Part shown: positions 24,829-34,767 of the stretch, piece after piece
Layout of the letters: each line of letters begins with the position of its first letter
How positions within the stretch are numbered: the first letter of the stretch is position 1
Assembly: GCF_002434265.1 (NCBI RefSeq)
Contig: NZ_DJJS01000008.1
Location: 417,667-481,666 of the forward strand
DNA length: 64,000 bases
Source: Pseudomonas sp. UBA6562
GTDB lineage: Bacteria; Pseudomonadota; Gammaproteobacteria; Pseudomonadales; Pseudomonadaceae
Reading direction: 5' to 3'
Notes under the pieces: model-generated
What the model was told of the DNA's origin: nothing
What the model saw: only the letters and a program-made list of their open reading frames with translations
Database searches by the model: none
Translations under genes and position numbers: made by a program

Positions 24829-25491
24829 TCAGCGGTGCTGGCCGGCCAGCCACTCGCGCAATTGGGAAAAATGACTGATGCACACCTGCGGGCCGAATTC
24901 GGCCAACGCCTGCAACGACATGGCGCCATAGCCGACCGCCACTGAGTGCATGCCGGCGTTGTTGGCCATCTGCAAGTCGAAGGCCGAGTCACCCACCATC
25001 AGCGCGCGCTCGGCAGGCACCGCGCAATGGCTCAGGATCTGCTCCAGCATCAACGGGTGCGGCTTGCCGCGGGTCTCATCCGCGGCACGGGTAATGTCGA
25101 AATAATTCTGCCAGCCATTGGCCTGCAGCACGCGATCCAGGCCGCGGCGAGCCTTGCCGGTCGCCACCGCCATGCGGTAGCCCTCGGCGCGAAAGGCGTC
25201 GAGCGACTCCACCACGCCGTCGAACAACGGCGAAGGCTGCTGGTCGAGGGCGATGTAGACGTCCGCATAGTGCTGGCGAAAGCGTGACACCTGAACGGCA
25301 TCCAGATGCGGATACAAGGTACCGATCGCCTCATCCAACGCCAGACCGATGATGCCCTTTACTGCAGCGTCGCTGCTGCGCGGCTCACCCGCCCGATCGG
25401 CGGCCTCGGCCATCGACTGCACGATGCGTCCGATCGAATCGGCCAGCGTGCCGTCCCAGTCGAAGATCAGCAGGTCATAGTCACGGCGCAC
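24829..25491 (-). CDS. HAD-superfamily phosphatase (Gph-like)
   Basis: A 220-aa HAD hydrolase. Motif I is DWDGTLADS near the N-terminus, motif II VATGK, motif III Lys in RGKPHP, and motif IV GDSAFDLQMA. A GTG start at 25491 is proposed; it overlaps the rluC stop by 11 bp, as is usual for this gene pair in pseudomonads, and starts RRDYDLLIFDWDGT. The longer frame to 25554 lies inside rluC. The substrate is unknown; phosphoglycolate phosphatase is the nearest named relative. Confidence 0.88.
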   Translation of the reverse strand: MRRDYDLLIFDWDGTLADSIGRIVQSMAEAADRAGEPRSSDAAVKGIIGLALDEAIGTLYPHLDAVQVSRFRQHYADVYIALDQQPSPLFDGVVESLDAFRAEGYRMAVATGKARRGLDRVLQANGWQNYFDITRAADETRGKPHPLMLEQILSHCAVPAERALMVGDSAFDLQMANNAGMHSVAVGYGAMSLQALAEFGPQVCISHFSQLREWLAGQHR

Positions 25492-26437
25492 CGAGACGCT
25501 CCACGGTCTGCGACCAGACGTCGTCGACCGGCGCTTCGAGCTTGAGCTCGCCACCGTCAGGCAGTGGCACGGTCAGCGCATAGGCATGCAGGAACAAGCG
25601 CTTGCCACCCAGGTCGCGGATTTCCCGGCTGAAGTCTTCGTCGCCGTATTTGCTGTCGCCGGCGATCATGTGCCCGGCATGCAAGGTATGCACACGGATC
25701 TGGTGAGTACGCCCGGTGATCGGCCGCGCTTCGACGATTGTGGCGAACTCGCCGAAGCGGCGCAGTACGCGGAACATCGTCAGCGCATCTTTACCTGCTT
25801 CGTTGACCTCGACCATACGCTCGCCCGAACGCAGGTTGCTTTTGAGCAGCGGCGCGTTGACCTGCTTCTTGGAGGTCGGCCAGTGGCCACGCACCAGCGC
25901 CATGTAACGCTTGTCGACGCCGTCGCCGCGCAGCGCAGCATGCAGGTGACGCAGCATGCTGCGTTTCTTGGCGATCATCAGCAGGCCGGACGTGTCGCGA
26001 TCCAGGCGGTGCACCAGCTCCAGCTCCTTGGCATCGGGGCGCAACTGACGCAGCGCTTCGATCACGCCGAAGCTTAGGCCGCTGCCGCCGTGCACGGCGA
26101 TGCCCGCCGGCTTGTTCATGACGATCAGCGCCTTGTCTTCGTAGACGATGGCCGCCTCCAGCCGCTGCAACAGGCCTTGGGCCACCGGCGCCGGCGCATC
26201 GCGCTCGGGCAGGCGCACCGGCGGTACGCGCACGATGTCGCCGGCCTGAAGCTTGTACTCGGGCTTGATTCGACCTTTGTTCACACGCACTTCGCCCTTG
26301 CGCACGATGCGGTAGACCAGGGTCTTGGGCACGCCCTTGAGGGCGGTGATGAGGAAATTGTCGATACGTTGGCCGGCAAGCTCCGGCGGAACTTCGATCA
26401 GCTGGACGCCGGAAGTCGGGGGGGTATTGGTTGTCAT
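25481..26437 (-). CDS. rluC: 23S rRNA pseudouridine(955/2504/2580) synthase RluC
   Basis: A 318-aa pseudouridine synthase. An N-terminal S4 RNA-binding domain (about residues 20-80) precedes the RluA-type catalytic domain, whose catalytic Asp lies in HRLDRDTSGLLMIAKK. The family C-terminal segment RTHQIRVH is present. It is divergent from rne across an 880-bp region, the arrangement known from E. coli and other pseudomonads. Confidence 0.95.
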   Translation of the reverse strand: MTTNTPPTSGVQLIEVPPELAGQRIDNFLITALKGVPKTLVYRIVRKGEVRVNKGRIKPEYKLQAGDIVRVPPVRLPERDAPAPVAQGLLQRLEAAIVYEDKALIVMNKPAGIAVHGGSGLSFGVIEALRQLRPDAKELELVHRLDRDTSGLLMIAKKRSMLRHLHAALRGDGVDKRYMALVRGHWPTSKKQVNAPLLKSNLRSGERMVEVNEAGKDALTMFRVLRRFGEFATIVEARPITGRTHQIRVHTLHAGHMIAGDSKYGDEDFSREIRDLGGKRLFLHAYALTVPLPDGGELKLEAPVDDVWSQTVERLGAP

Positions 26438-27318
26438 GGCGCGATCATAACAATTTGATGCATTTGAAGCACTTAATCATTGCTGATATAGTCGCGAGCG
26501 TCGCCATAAGCGGCAGATTGGCGGTACATATGCAGTACGTAGCCGTACAGCAGCCCCAATCTTCGCAATTCTCGAGGACGCGAGGCCGTCCTACGGGGTT
26601 TTCGCCAGTTGTACGAACTGCTTGGAATCGCCACTCAGCGCTGTGTAGAGAAGACTGAAAATAAACGACGAGCGCGGCATCATGCCTGCTTCCCGATTCT
26701 TTTCGCATCACTCCCCCTCTGCCCTCCGCGTCGCTTCCCTGCATCGCCCGGCGAGGGCCTCGGAAATACCTGCCTCAGACATGAAATGGCGTCAGCTTTC
26801 TAGCGAAGCTGGCGAAAAATGCAACCCGTTGCGGATTCAGCGCGCGGCAGCACCCGAATTTTCAAGGGATACGTGCAGGGTGGAGATGCATAGCCGCCGG
26901 ACTGTGTAGATGCCAGATTGGCGTCCACGGCCGGCGACTGATTCCTCCTCCTGACTGAGTGCACAGGGTTTGTTCGAGACGTCGCCCAGCGGCGGCCAGA
27001 TGAGGTGATACAGGCGAAAAACGCGGACCATGCCGGCGACAACGGGCATGCCGGGCCTGATTTCAAAGCAGCCTGACCGATACGCAAGCACCTATCGCCC
27101 ACGCCCGGTCTGCAAGGTTGATTCGCATACCGCAGGCCACGTGGCACCACAGCAATCAGGACGCGTCGTCGCGACCACGACAGGCTGGGCAACCGGCTGG
27201 TGTCGAATGTCGCTAGACACGGGGGTAGCTCGCTACCCTTTGCGCACCCAGGCACCGACCATGGAAAGTCGTGTGTGCCGAACGCCGTTTCCGGCAGCCC
27301 GGAAACCGACGGTACAAC
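26438..27318 (+). promoter_or_regulatory. Long leader/regulatory region of rne
   Basis: 881 bp without a convincing ORF between rluC and rne. A near-consensus promoter at 26464-26492 would give an RNase E leader of about 820 nt. The last part contains a perfect hairpin GTTTCCGG/CCGGAAAC (27287-27306) only 12 nt before the start codon. RNase E leaders are known autoregulatory targets, and an rne-II structured RNA is described in Pseudomonas rne 5' regions; this segment is its expected place, but I could not align it. Confidence 0.55.
26464..26492 (+). promoter_or_regulatory. Sigma-70 promoter upstream of rne
   Basis: TTGAAG (26464-26469), a 17-nt spacer and TATAGT (26487-26492) on the plus strand, just after the rluC start region. 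Confidence 0.65.
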
Positions 27319-30300
27319 ATGAAAAGAATGCTGATCAACGCGACTCAACCCGAAGAGTTGCGTGTAGCACTGGTAGATGGCCAGCGCCTCTATGACCTGG
27401 ACATCGAGTCCGGTGCCCGCGAGCAGAAAAAGGCCAACATCTACAAAGGCCGCATCACCCGCATCGAGCCCAGCCTCGAAGCCGCCTTCGTCGACTTCGG
27501 CTCCGAGCGTCACGGCTTCCTGCCGCTGAAGGAAATTTCCCGCGAGTACTTCAAGAAGACCCCCGAAGGCCGCGTCAACATCAAGGAAGTGCTGAGCGAA
27601 GGCCAGGAAGTCATCGTCCAGGTCGAGAAGGAAGAGCGCGGCAACAAGGGCGCGGCCCTCACCACCTTCATCAGCCTGGCCGGGCGATACCTGGTACTGA
27701 TGCCCAACAACCCCCGCGCTGGCGGCATCTCCCGCCGCATCGAAGGCGAAGAGCGCAACGAACTGCGCGAAGCGCTCAACGGCCTGACCATTCCGGCCGA
27801 CATGGGCCTGATCGTGCGCACCGCCGGCCTTGGCCGCAGCAGCGAAGAAATGCAGTGGGACTTGGACTACCTGCTGCAATTGTGGACTGCCGTCAAGGAA
27901 GCCTCGCTCGACCGCAAGGCGCCGTTCCTGATCTACCAGGAAAGCAACGTCATCATCCGCGCCATCCGCGACTACCTGCGCCAGGACATCGGCGAAGTGC
28001 TGATCGACAGCATCGAAGCCCAGGAAGAAGCCCTGACCTTCATCCGCCAGGTGATGCCGCAGTACGCCAGCAAGGTCAAGCTGTACGAAGACAGCGTGCC
28101 GCTGTTCAACCGTTTCCAGATCGAAAGCCAGATCGAAACCGCTTTCCAGCGCGTGGTCGAACTGCCATCGGGTGGCTCGATCGTCATCGACCCTACCGAA
28201 GCCCTGGTCTCGATCGACATCAACTCGGCGCGCGCCACCAAAGGCAGCGACATCGAGGAAACCGCGCTGCAGACCAACCTGGAAGCTGCGGAAGAAATCT
28301 CCCGCCAGTTGCGCCTGCGTGACATCGGTGGCCTGATCGTCATCGACTTCATCGACATGACCCCGGCGAAGAACCAGCGCGCCGTCGAAGAACGTGTGCG
28401 CGAGTGCCTTGAAGCCGACCGTGCCCGCGTGCAAGTGGGCCGCATCTCGCGCTTCGGTCTGCTGGAAATGTCCCGTCAGCGCCTGCGCCCTTCGCTGGGC
28501 GAAAGCAGCGGCATCGTTTGCCCACGCTGCTCGGGCACCGGCATCATCCGCGACGTCGAATCGCTGTCGCTGGCGATCCTGCGCCTGATCGAAGAAGAAG
28601 CCCTGAAGGACCGCACCGCCGAAGTGCGCGCGCAAGTACCGATTCCGGTCGCCGCGTTCCTGCTCAACGAGAAACGCAATTCGATCACCAAGATCGAACT
28701 GCGCACCCGTGCCCGCATCATCATCCTGCCGAACGACCACCTGGAAACGCCGCATTTCGAAGTGCAGCGCCTGCGTGACGACAACCCGGAAGTGCTGAAC
28801 AACCTGTCCAGCTACGAAATCGCCACCACCGAAACCGAAGAAGTCCAACCGCAAACCGCCACGCGCACCCTGGTACGCCAGGAAGCGGCGGTCAAGACCG
28901 CACCGCCGCGCACCAGCGCGCCTGTGCCAAGCACGCCGGAAGCACAGCCTGCCGCTACCGCAGCGCCGGCCGCTCCCGTGCAGAGCGCGCCAGAGCCAAG
29001 CCTGTTCAAGGGCCTGGTGAAATCGTTGGTCAGCCTGTTCGCCGGCAAGGAAGAGCCTGCACCGACGCCGGTCGCCGCGCCCGAGAAGCCAGCTACCGAG
29101 CGCCCGCAGCGCAACGAAGAGCGCCGCAATGGCCGTCAACAGAGCCGCAACCGCGGTGGCCGTCGCGACGAGGAACGCAAACCCCGTGAAGAGCGTGGCG
29201 AGCGCCAGTCGCGCGAAGAGCGCGCCCCTCGTGAAGAACGCGCACCGCGCGAAGAACGTGCCGCTCGCCAGCCGCGCGAAGATCGCCGCGGCAATCGTGA
29301 AGAGCGCCCGGTCCGCGAATTGCGCGAGCCATTGGATGCTGCACCTGTCGAGCGTGAAGAACGTGCACCTCGTGAAGAGCGTGCCCCTCGTGAAGAACGC
29401 GCACCTCGCGAAGAGCGTGCTCCACGCGAAGAACGCGCACCTCGTGAAGAACGCGCACCTCGTGAAGAGCGTGCTCCTCGTGAAGAACGTGCTCCACGCG
29501 AAGAACGCGCACCTCGTGAAGAGCGTGCCCCACGCGAAGAACGTGCCCCACGCGAAGAACGTGCACCTCGTGAAGAGCGCGCTCCTCGTGAAGAACGTGC
29601 CGTTCGTGAAGAGCAGGCCCCCCGTGAAGAACGCACCCCTGTCGAGCCTGTCGACGCACAGGCTATCGAGACCACCCAAGCGCAAACCAGCCTCGAACCG
29701 CAAGCCCCCGCTGCGCTCGAAGAGCAGCAACCGCGCGCCGCGCATGAAGAACGCGAGCTTCGGGTGACCGAACAGTCTGCCGATAACGCGGACGAGCAAG
29801 CTTCGAACGAAGACGCTCAAGCCGAGCAGGAAGGCAGCGACGAAGAACGTCCACGTCGCCGTTCGCGCGGTCAACGCCGTCGCAGCAATCGTCGCGAGCG
29901 TCAACGCAACGGCAATGGCGAGTTGATCGAAGGCGAAGAAGAAGGCAACGACGAGCCATCGTCCGAGCAGGCCGAAGCGTCCGCTGTCGCCGAAACGCCA
30001 GCTGCAACCCCAGCCACGGCCGCCGAACTGGCTGCAGGGCTTGCCGTGACTGCCGCTGTCGCCAGCAGCAACATCAGCGCCAACGCCGAAGCCCAGGCAC
30101 AGCAGCAGGCCGAACGCGCCACTGACGCCATGAGCGAAACCCGTGTGCAAGCGCCTCAGGATCAGGTAGCTCCCAGCAAGATCGCTATCGAAACCGAAAC
30201 CGCTGCCATCGCGCCTAGCGTCGAACAGCCGGCCGAGCCCGTACTGGAAGTGAACCCCGGCATCGCCCCAGTGGTGGAAGTCGTGCCTGCGCACGAGCCT

Positions 30301-30792
30301 GCCACCCCTGCCGTGCAAGACGGTGGAGCCGAGCAATCGGCAGCGCCGGCCGCTCAGACCGAGCAACCGGTCGTGGTTCAGCCGACGGTCGAGATCATCG
30401 ACCTGGTCAGCCCGGTGCAAGCGCCTGCCGCTGCCGAAAGCGAAACTGCCAAGCCTGTCGAAGCAGCGGTCGAAACGCAGTCGCCGCCGGTGGCCGTAGA
30501 AGCCGAGCCCGCGGCCGAAAGCCGCGAACCTTCCGAGCAGCCTGCGCAAACCGAGCCAGTGGTCGTCGACCCTGCCGCTGCGCAAGCGCCTGCAAGCGAG
30601 CCGGCCGCAGTCGAGCCTGCGACGGTCATGCTGTCGAACGGTCGCGCACCGAACGATCCGCGCGAAGTTCGTCGTCGCAAGCGTGAGGCCGAAGCTGCCG
30701 CCGCCGCAGCCCAGGCTGCCGCGGATGCCGCCACCCGCCACACCGCGCTTGCCCCTGAATCGACCGAGGTGTCCAAACCGCACCAAGGCTGA
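27319..30792 (+). CDS. rne: Ribonuclease E
   Basis: A 1157-aa essential endoribonuclease and degradosome scaffold. The catalytic half has an S1 domain (about residues 35-125), the DNase I-like domain with metal ligands Asp300 (SIDINSA) and Asp343 (VIDFIDM), and the zinc-link CPRC at 401-404; each is offset by 3 from E. coli numbering. The C-terminal half is disordered, first Arg/Glu-rich with an array of APREER hexapeptides (residues about 683-760), then Ala/Pro/Glu-rich, ending in a conserved short basic motif (NDPREVRRRKREAE). The start at 27319 is the conserved MKRMLINATQPEELRVA; codons upstream are not part of the family. Confidence 0.97.
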   Translation: MKRMLINATQPEELRVALVDGQRLYDLDIESGAREQKKANIYKGRITRIEPSLEAAFVDFGSERHGFLPLKEISREYFKKTPEGRVNIKEVLSEGQEVIVQVEKEERGNKGAALTTFISLAGRYLVLMPNNPRAGGISRRIEGEERNELREALNGLTIPADMGLIVRTAGLGRSSEEMQWDLDYLLQLWTAVKEASLDRKAPFLIYQESNVIIRAIRDYLRQDIGEVLIDSIEAQEEALTFIRQVMPQYASKVKLYEDSVPLFNRFQIESQIETAFQRVVELPSGGSIVIDPTEALVSIDINSARATKGSDIEETALQTNLEAAEEISRQLRLRDIGGLIVIDFIDMTPAKNQRAVEERVRECLEADRARVQVGRISRFGLLEMSRQRLRPSLGESSGIVCPRCSGTGIIRDVESLSLAILRLIEEEALKDRTAEVRAQVPIPVAAFLLNEKRNSITKIELRTRARIIILPNDHLETPHFEVQRLRDDNPEVLNNLSSYEIATTETEEVQPQTATRTLVRQEAAVKTAPPRTSAPVPSTPEAQPAATAAPAAPVQSAPEPSLFKGLVKSLVSLFAGKEEPAPTPVAAPEKPATERPQRNEERRNGRQQSRNRGGRRDEERKPREERGERQSREERAPREERAPREERAARQPREDRRGNREERPVRELREPLDAAPVEREERAPREERAPREERAPREERAPREERAPREERAPREERAPREERAPREERAPREERAPREERAPREERAPREERAPREERAVREEQAPREERTPVEPVDAQAIETTQAQTSLEPQAPAALEEQQPRAAHEERELRVTEQSADNADEQASNEDAQAEQEGSDEERPRRRSRGQRRRSNRRERQRNGNGELIEGEEEGNDEPSSEQAEASAVAETPAATPATAAELAAGLAVTAAVASSNISANAEAQAQQQAERATDAMSETRVQAPQDQVAPSKIAIETETAAIAPSVEQPAEPVLEVNPGIAPVVEVVPAHEPATPAVQDGGAEQSAAPAAQTEQPVVVQPTVEIIDLVSPVQAPAAAESETAKPVEAAVETQSPPVAVEAEPAAESREPSEQPAQTEPVVVDPAAAQAPASEPAAVEPATVMLSNGRAPNDPREVRRRKREAEAAAAAAQAAADAATRHTALAPESTEVSKPHQG
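29365..29634 (+). repeat. 18-bp coding minisatellite in rne (APREER array)
   Basis: Fifteen consecutive 18-bp units encode APREER; the first 13 (29365-29598) are perfect at the protein level, then AVREEQ and a final APREER. Silent codon variants (GCA/GCT/GCC, CGT/CGC, GAA/GAG) alternate, showing that selection holds the peptide rather than the DNA. Further partial units lie just upstream (29215-29260). Confidence 0.95.
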
Positions 30793-30806
30793 TTCATCGG
30801 CTGACT

Positions 30807-30842
30807 AAAAAGCCCCGCCAGTGCGAACTGGCGGGGCTTTTT
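30807..30842. terminator. Bidirectional terminator between rne and murB
   Basis: A 16-bp perfect stem from AAAAAGCCCCGCCAGT to its complement, with a GCGA loop. It serves rne (+) and the converging murB operon (-). Confidence 0.9.
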
Positions 30843-30873
30843 CATGGCTGCGATAAAGCGCTTGGGGTAGCCC

Positions 30874-31893
30874 TCAGTAGAGATTGGGCTCCATCTCCAA
30901 TTCGACGCCGAAACGCGCGCGAATGTCGCTCTGGATCTTGCCGGCCAAGGCGTGCAGTTGAGTACCACTGGCCTGGCCGTAATTGACCAGTACCAACGAC
31001 TGCAAGCGGTGCACACCGGCGTCGCCCTCGCGATAACCTTTCCAGCCAGCCCGTTCGATCAGCCAACCCGCAGCCAGCTTCACGCCCTCCTCGCCTTGCG
31101 GATAAGCCACGAGATCGGGATAGGCGGCACGAATTCGGTCGGCGCACGCGCTGGATACCACCGGATTCTTGAAGAAGCTACCGGCGTTGCCCAGGACGGC
31201 AGGGTCCGGCAGTTTTTCCCGACGGATGCTGCAGATCGCTTCGCTGATGGCCTGAGCGGTCGGCTGCTCCACACCTTGCTCATGCAAGCGCTGACGCACG
31301 GGCCCATAGCCCAGGTGCGGATCGAGGGTACGCGTTAACGCGAAGCGCACGCGCAGGATCAGCCAACGCCCGGGATCGGCCTTGAACACGCTGGCACGGT
31401 AGGCGAACCCGCAGTCTTGCAGGCCGAACTCGCGCACGACCCCGGACTGCCGGTCCAGCGCGGTCAGGCCGGCGAACACGTCCTTGATCTCGACGCCATA
31501 GGCGCCGATGTTCTGCATGGGCGCGGCACCGACGGTGCCAGGGATCAAACTGAGGTTCTCCATGCCGCACAAGCCTTGGGCGAGGGTCCACTGCACGAAG
31601 GGGTGCCAGGGCTCGCCCGCTTCGGCCTCGACCAGCACCTGATCGCCATCGTCGGCGACGATGCGCCGTCCACGGCTGGCCATGTGCAGGACCAACGCAT
31701 CGACGTCCTGGGTCAGCAACAGGTTGCTACCCCCACCGAGCACTAGCACGTCCAGCTTGCGTTCGGCCGCCGCGGTCAGTGCCTGCGACACGTCGGCGTC
31801 GTTGTGCGCCTGCACCAGATAGCGGGCCTTGACGTCGATGCCGAAGGTATTGAACGGCTTGAGCGAGACGTCCGCTTGCCATTGCGCCGTCAT
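30874..31893 (-). CDS. murB: UDP-N-acetylenolpyruvoylglucosamine reductase
   Basis: A 339-aa FAD enzyme that completes UDP-MurNAc in peptidoglycan synthesis. The FAD-binding region with VLGGGSNLL and the catalytic Ser in NAGSFFKNPVVS are present, as is the substrate segment EGVKLAAGWLIERAG. The start MTAQWQADVSLKPFNTFG at 31893 overlaps the upstream phosphatase gene by 4 bp (ATGA). It is the last gene of the operon running from exbB. Confidence 0.95.
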   Translation of the reverse strand: MTAQWQADVSLKPFNTFGIDVKARYLVQAHNDADVSQALTAAAERKLDVLVLGGGSNLLLTQDVDALVLHMASRGRRIVADDGDQVLVEAEAGEPWHPFVQWTLAQGLCGMENLSLIPGTVGAAPMQNIGAYGVEIKDVFAGLTALDRQSGVVREFGLQDCGFAYRASVFKADPGRWLILRVRFALTRTLDPHLGYGPVRQRLHEQGVEQPTAQAISEAICSIRREKLPDPAVLGNAGSFFKNPVVSSACADRIRAAYPDLVAYPQGEEGVKLAAGWLIERAGWKGYREGDAGVHRLQSLVLVNYGQASGTQLHALAGKIQSDIRARFGVELEMEPNLY

Positions 31894-32353
31894 AGGCGCC
31901 CCTTGATTTCGACCAGCAAGGCTTGGCAAGCGTCCTCGATCAGGTCGAGTACCTGCTCGAAGCCGTCGGCACCGCCATGGTAGGGATCGGGTACGTCGTC
32001 GACCCGCGCGCCGTATCGGCGCAGGAACAGGTCCAGTTCGCCCTTGGCAGTGCCCGGGCGTAACGCTTGCAAGTCGCGCAGGTTGCTCGAATCCATGGCC
32101 AGCACCAGATCGTAATCGGCGAAATGCGCAGGGGTGACCTGCTGGGCGCGTTGGCGCGACAGGTCGTAGCCGCGCGCCAGGGCGGCGCGGCAGGTGCGCT
32201 CGTCAGGCCCCTGACCCACATGCCAGTCGCCGGTGCCAGCGGAAGCCACTTCAACGCGGTCGGCAAGCCCGGCATGCTGCAGATGCCGACGCAGCACGCC
32301 TTCGGCAGTTGGCGAGCGACAGATGTTGCCCAAACACACGAACAGAATGCGCA

Positions 32354-32354
<1 letters not shown>
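31890..32354 (-). CDS. Low-molecular-weight protein tyrosine phosphatase
   Basis: A 154-aa phosphatase. The N-terminal P-loop CLGNICRS (Cys7 to Arg13) is the C-x5-R signature, and the general acid lies in the C-terminal DPYHGG. The start at 32354 shares one base with the kdsB stop (TGATG). The target protein is unknown; the constant link with kdsB and murB suggests envelope-related signalling. Confidence 0.93.
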
Positions 32355-33114
<760 letters not shown>

Positions 33115-33118
<4 letters not shown>

Positions 33119-33300
33119 TTGTCCAGACGCTCATCGTCAGTCAAGGTGCGCGCTTCGGTTTCGAGCATGACGGGAATGCCGTCGCGAATCGGGTAGGCCA
33201 ACCCGGCGCTCCTGCTGATCAGTTCCGTTTTGTCGGCGCTGAGCTTGAGCGGGCTCTTGGTAATCGGGCAAGCCAGGATGTCGAGCAGTTTGGTGTCCAT
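33115..33300 (-). CDS. Trm112-like small protein (UPF0434, YcaR type)
   Basis: A 61-aa protein MDTKLLDILACPITKSPLKL..., matching UPF0434/YcaR. Only one Cys (in ACPIT) of the eukaryotic Trm112 zinc site remains. It lies between lpxK and kdsB as in most gammaproteobacteria; function unknown. It overlaps kdsB by 4 bp (ATGA). Confidence 0.92.
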
Positions 33301-33340
33301 GAGTACGTCCTAGGGGCCAGGGGCCAAAGGTGGCTGAGAG

Positions 33341-34333
33341 TCAGAGCAGGCGCTGCAATTGGGCGTCGAACCAGGCACTGAACGCGGGGCTGGGCTGGGC
33401 GTCGACCGCCAGGTACCACCAGTCAGGCTGGGCGAAGGCGCGGCATTTGACCGCGTCTTTTTCGGTCATGACCAACGGCAGCGACGGGCTGAAGTCCAGC
33501 GCTTGCGGGCTGAACTGGGCATGGTCGGCGAAGGGATGGGCCAGTGGCTGCCAGTCTAGCGCCTGCAGGGTATTGAAGAAACGCTGGGGGTTGCCGATAC
33601 CGGCCACGGCGTGTAAGGCCTGACCGACGGGAAAGTGATTCAGGGGACGACGTTCGCCGGTGCATAGGTTGACCAGTGCACTGGGCAGCAGCTGGAACGC
33701 GAAACCAGGCTCGGGATCGCTGGCGGCGCCGTTGTACAGCAGGGCGTCAACGGTTTGCAGGCGCTCGACCGGCTCGCGCAATGGGCCTGCCGGCAGGCAA
33801 CGCCGATTGCCCAGGCCGCGGGCGGCATCGATCAGCACCAGTTCCAGGTCGCGCGCCAGCCGATAATGCTGCAAGCCGTCATCGCTGAGGATCAGATCGA
33901 GCGGCTCGGCTGCGAGCAGAGCTTGGGCCGCACGCCCGCGGTCAGGGTCGATCACCAGCGGTACGCCGGTGCGCTGCACGATCAGCAGGGGCTCGTCGCC
34001 GGCCTGCTCCGCCGTCTGTTGCGCTTCGACCCGCCAGGGCAGCGTCGGCGGCTTGGCGCCGTAGCCGCGGCTCACCACGCCCACTCGCAGGCCCTGCTGG
34101 CGGCAGCGCTCGATCAACCAGAGGATCATCGGTGTCTTGCCGGTGCCGCCGACGGTGACGTTGCCCACCACGACCACGGGTACGGGCGCGCGATAGCTGG
34201 GCGTCGCTCCGGAAAGAAACTGCGCCCGCTTGCGTCGGACCACGTACCGGTACAACGCCTCCAGGGGGCGCAGCAGCACCAGCGCCGGGTGACCAGCGTA
34301 CCAGGCCTGCAACAGGCGGTCGGCCAGGCTCAT
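33341..34333 (-). CDS. lpxK: Tetraacyldisaccharide 4'-kinase
   Basis: A 330-aa inner-membrane-associated kinase that adds the 4'-phosphate of lipid A. An N-terminal amphipathic/hydrophobic segment is followed by a P-loop in VGNVTVGGTGKTP. The ATG at 34333 gives the usual start MSLADRLLQAWYAGHP and shares one base with the exbD stop; a GTG one codon earlier is possible. Confidence 0.95.
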   Translation of the reverse strand: MSLADRLLQAWYAGHPALVLLRPLEALYRYVVRRKRAQFLSGATPSYRAPVPVVVVGNVTVGGTGKTPMILWLIERCRQQGLRVGVVSRGYGAKPPTLPWRVEAQQTAEQAGDEPLLIVQRTGVPLVIDPDRGRAAQALLAAEPLDLILSDDGLQHYRLARDLELVLIDAARGLGNRRCLPAGPLREPVERLQTVDALLYNGAASDPEPGFAFQLLPSALVNLCTGERRPLNHFPVGQALHAVAGIGNPQRFFNTLQALDWQPLAHPFADHAQFSPQALDFSPSLPLVMTEKDAVKCRAFAQPDWWYLAVDAQPSPAFSAWFDAQLQRLL

Positions 34334-34767
34334 CACGGCGTCCCCTGGACCGCCTCGACGGTGGTCATGCGCAACTGGCTGAAGCCCAGCTTGCCGGCCG
34401 CGTCCATGGCGGTGACCACCGACTGATGGGGCGTCTTGCCGTCGGCGCTGATCAGCAACGGCAGCGTGTTGTCGCCTTCGGAGGCGCGTTGCACGGCGTC
34501 GATGAGGGTGTCGAGGTCACTGCGCGGCAACAGGTTGTTGTTGACCGAATAGACGCCTTCGGCACTGATGGTGATTTCCACCTGGCGCCCGGATTCGGCC
34601 GAGGGCGGCGTGGCACTGACCGATTCGGGCAGCTCTACCCGCAATTGGTTCTCCCGGGTGAAGGTGGTAGTGACCACGAAGAACAGCAGCAGAACGAACA
34701 CCACGTCGATCAGCGACGCGAGGTTGATGTCGACGTTCTCGCGACGACGGTTGCGCCGGAACTTCAC
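34333..34767 (-). CDS. exbD: ExbD/TolR family biopolymer transporter
   Basis: A 144-aa protein with one membrane helix (residues 13-33) carrying the proton-path Asp in NLASLIDVVFVLLLFF, then a periplasmic domain. Together with the ExbB-like partner it forms a proton-driven motor. It overlaps that partner by 4 bp and lpxK by one base. Its place in the lpxK operon, away from TonB, is usual in Pseudomonas (PA2982); the driven partner is unknown. Confidence 0.92.
   Translation of the reverse strand: MKFRRNRRRENVDINLASLIDVVFVLLLFFVVTTTFTRENQLRVELPESVSATPPSAESGRQVEITISAEGVYSVNNNLLPRSDLDTLIDAVQRASEGDNTLPLLISADGKTPHQSVVTAMDAAGKLGFSQLRMTTVEAVQGTP

Noticed and set aside
29365..29634. CRISPR-like regular repeat spacing
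   Set aside because: The units are directly adjacent 18-bp coding repeats without spacers; this is a minisatellite in rne.
26800..30786. A 1328-codon open frame antisense to rne
   Set aside because: It is the mirror of rne's GC-biased, repeat-rich codons (Phe/Thr/Gly/Arg-rich product), has no family motif and runs through the rne leader.
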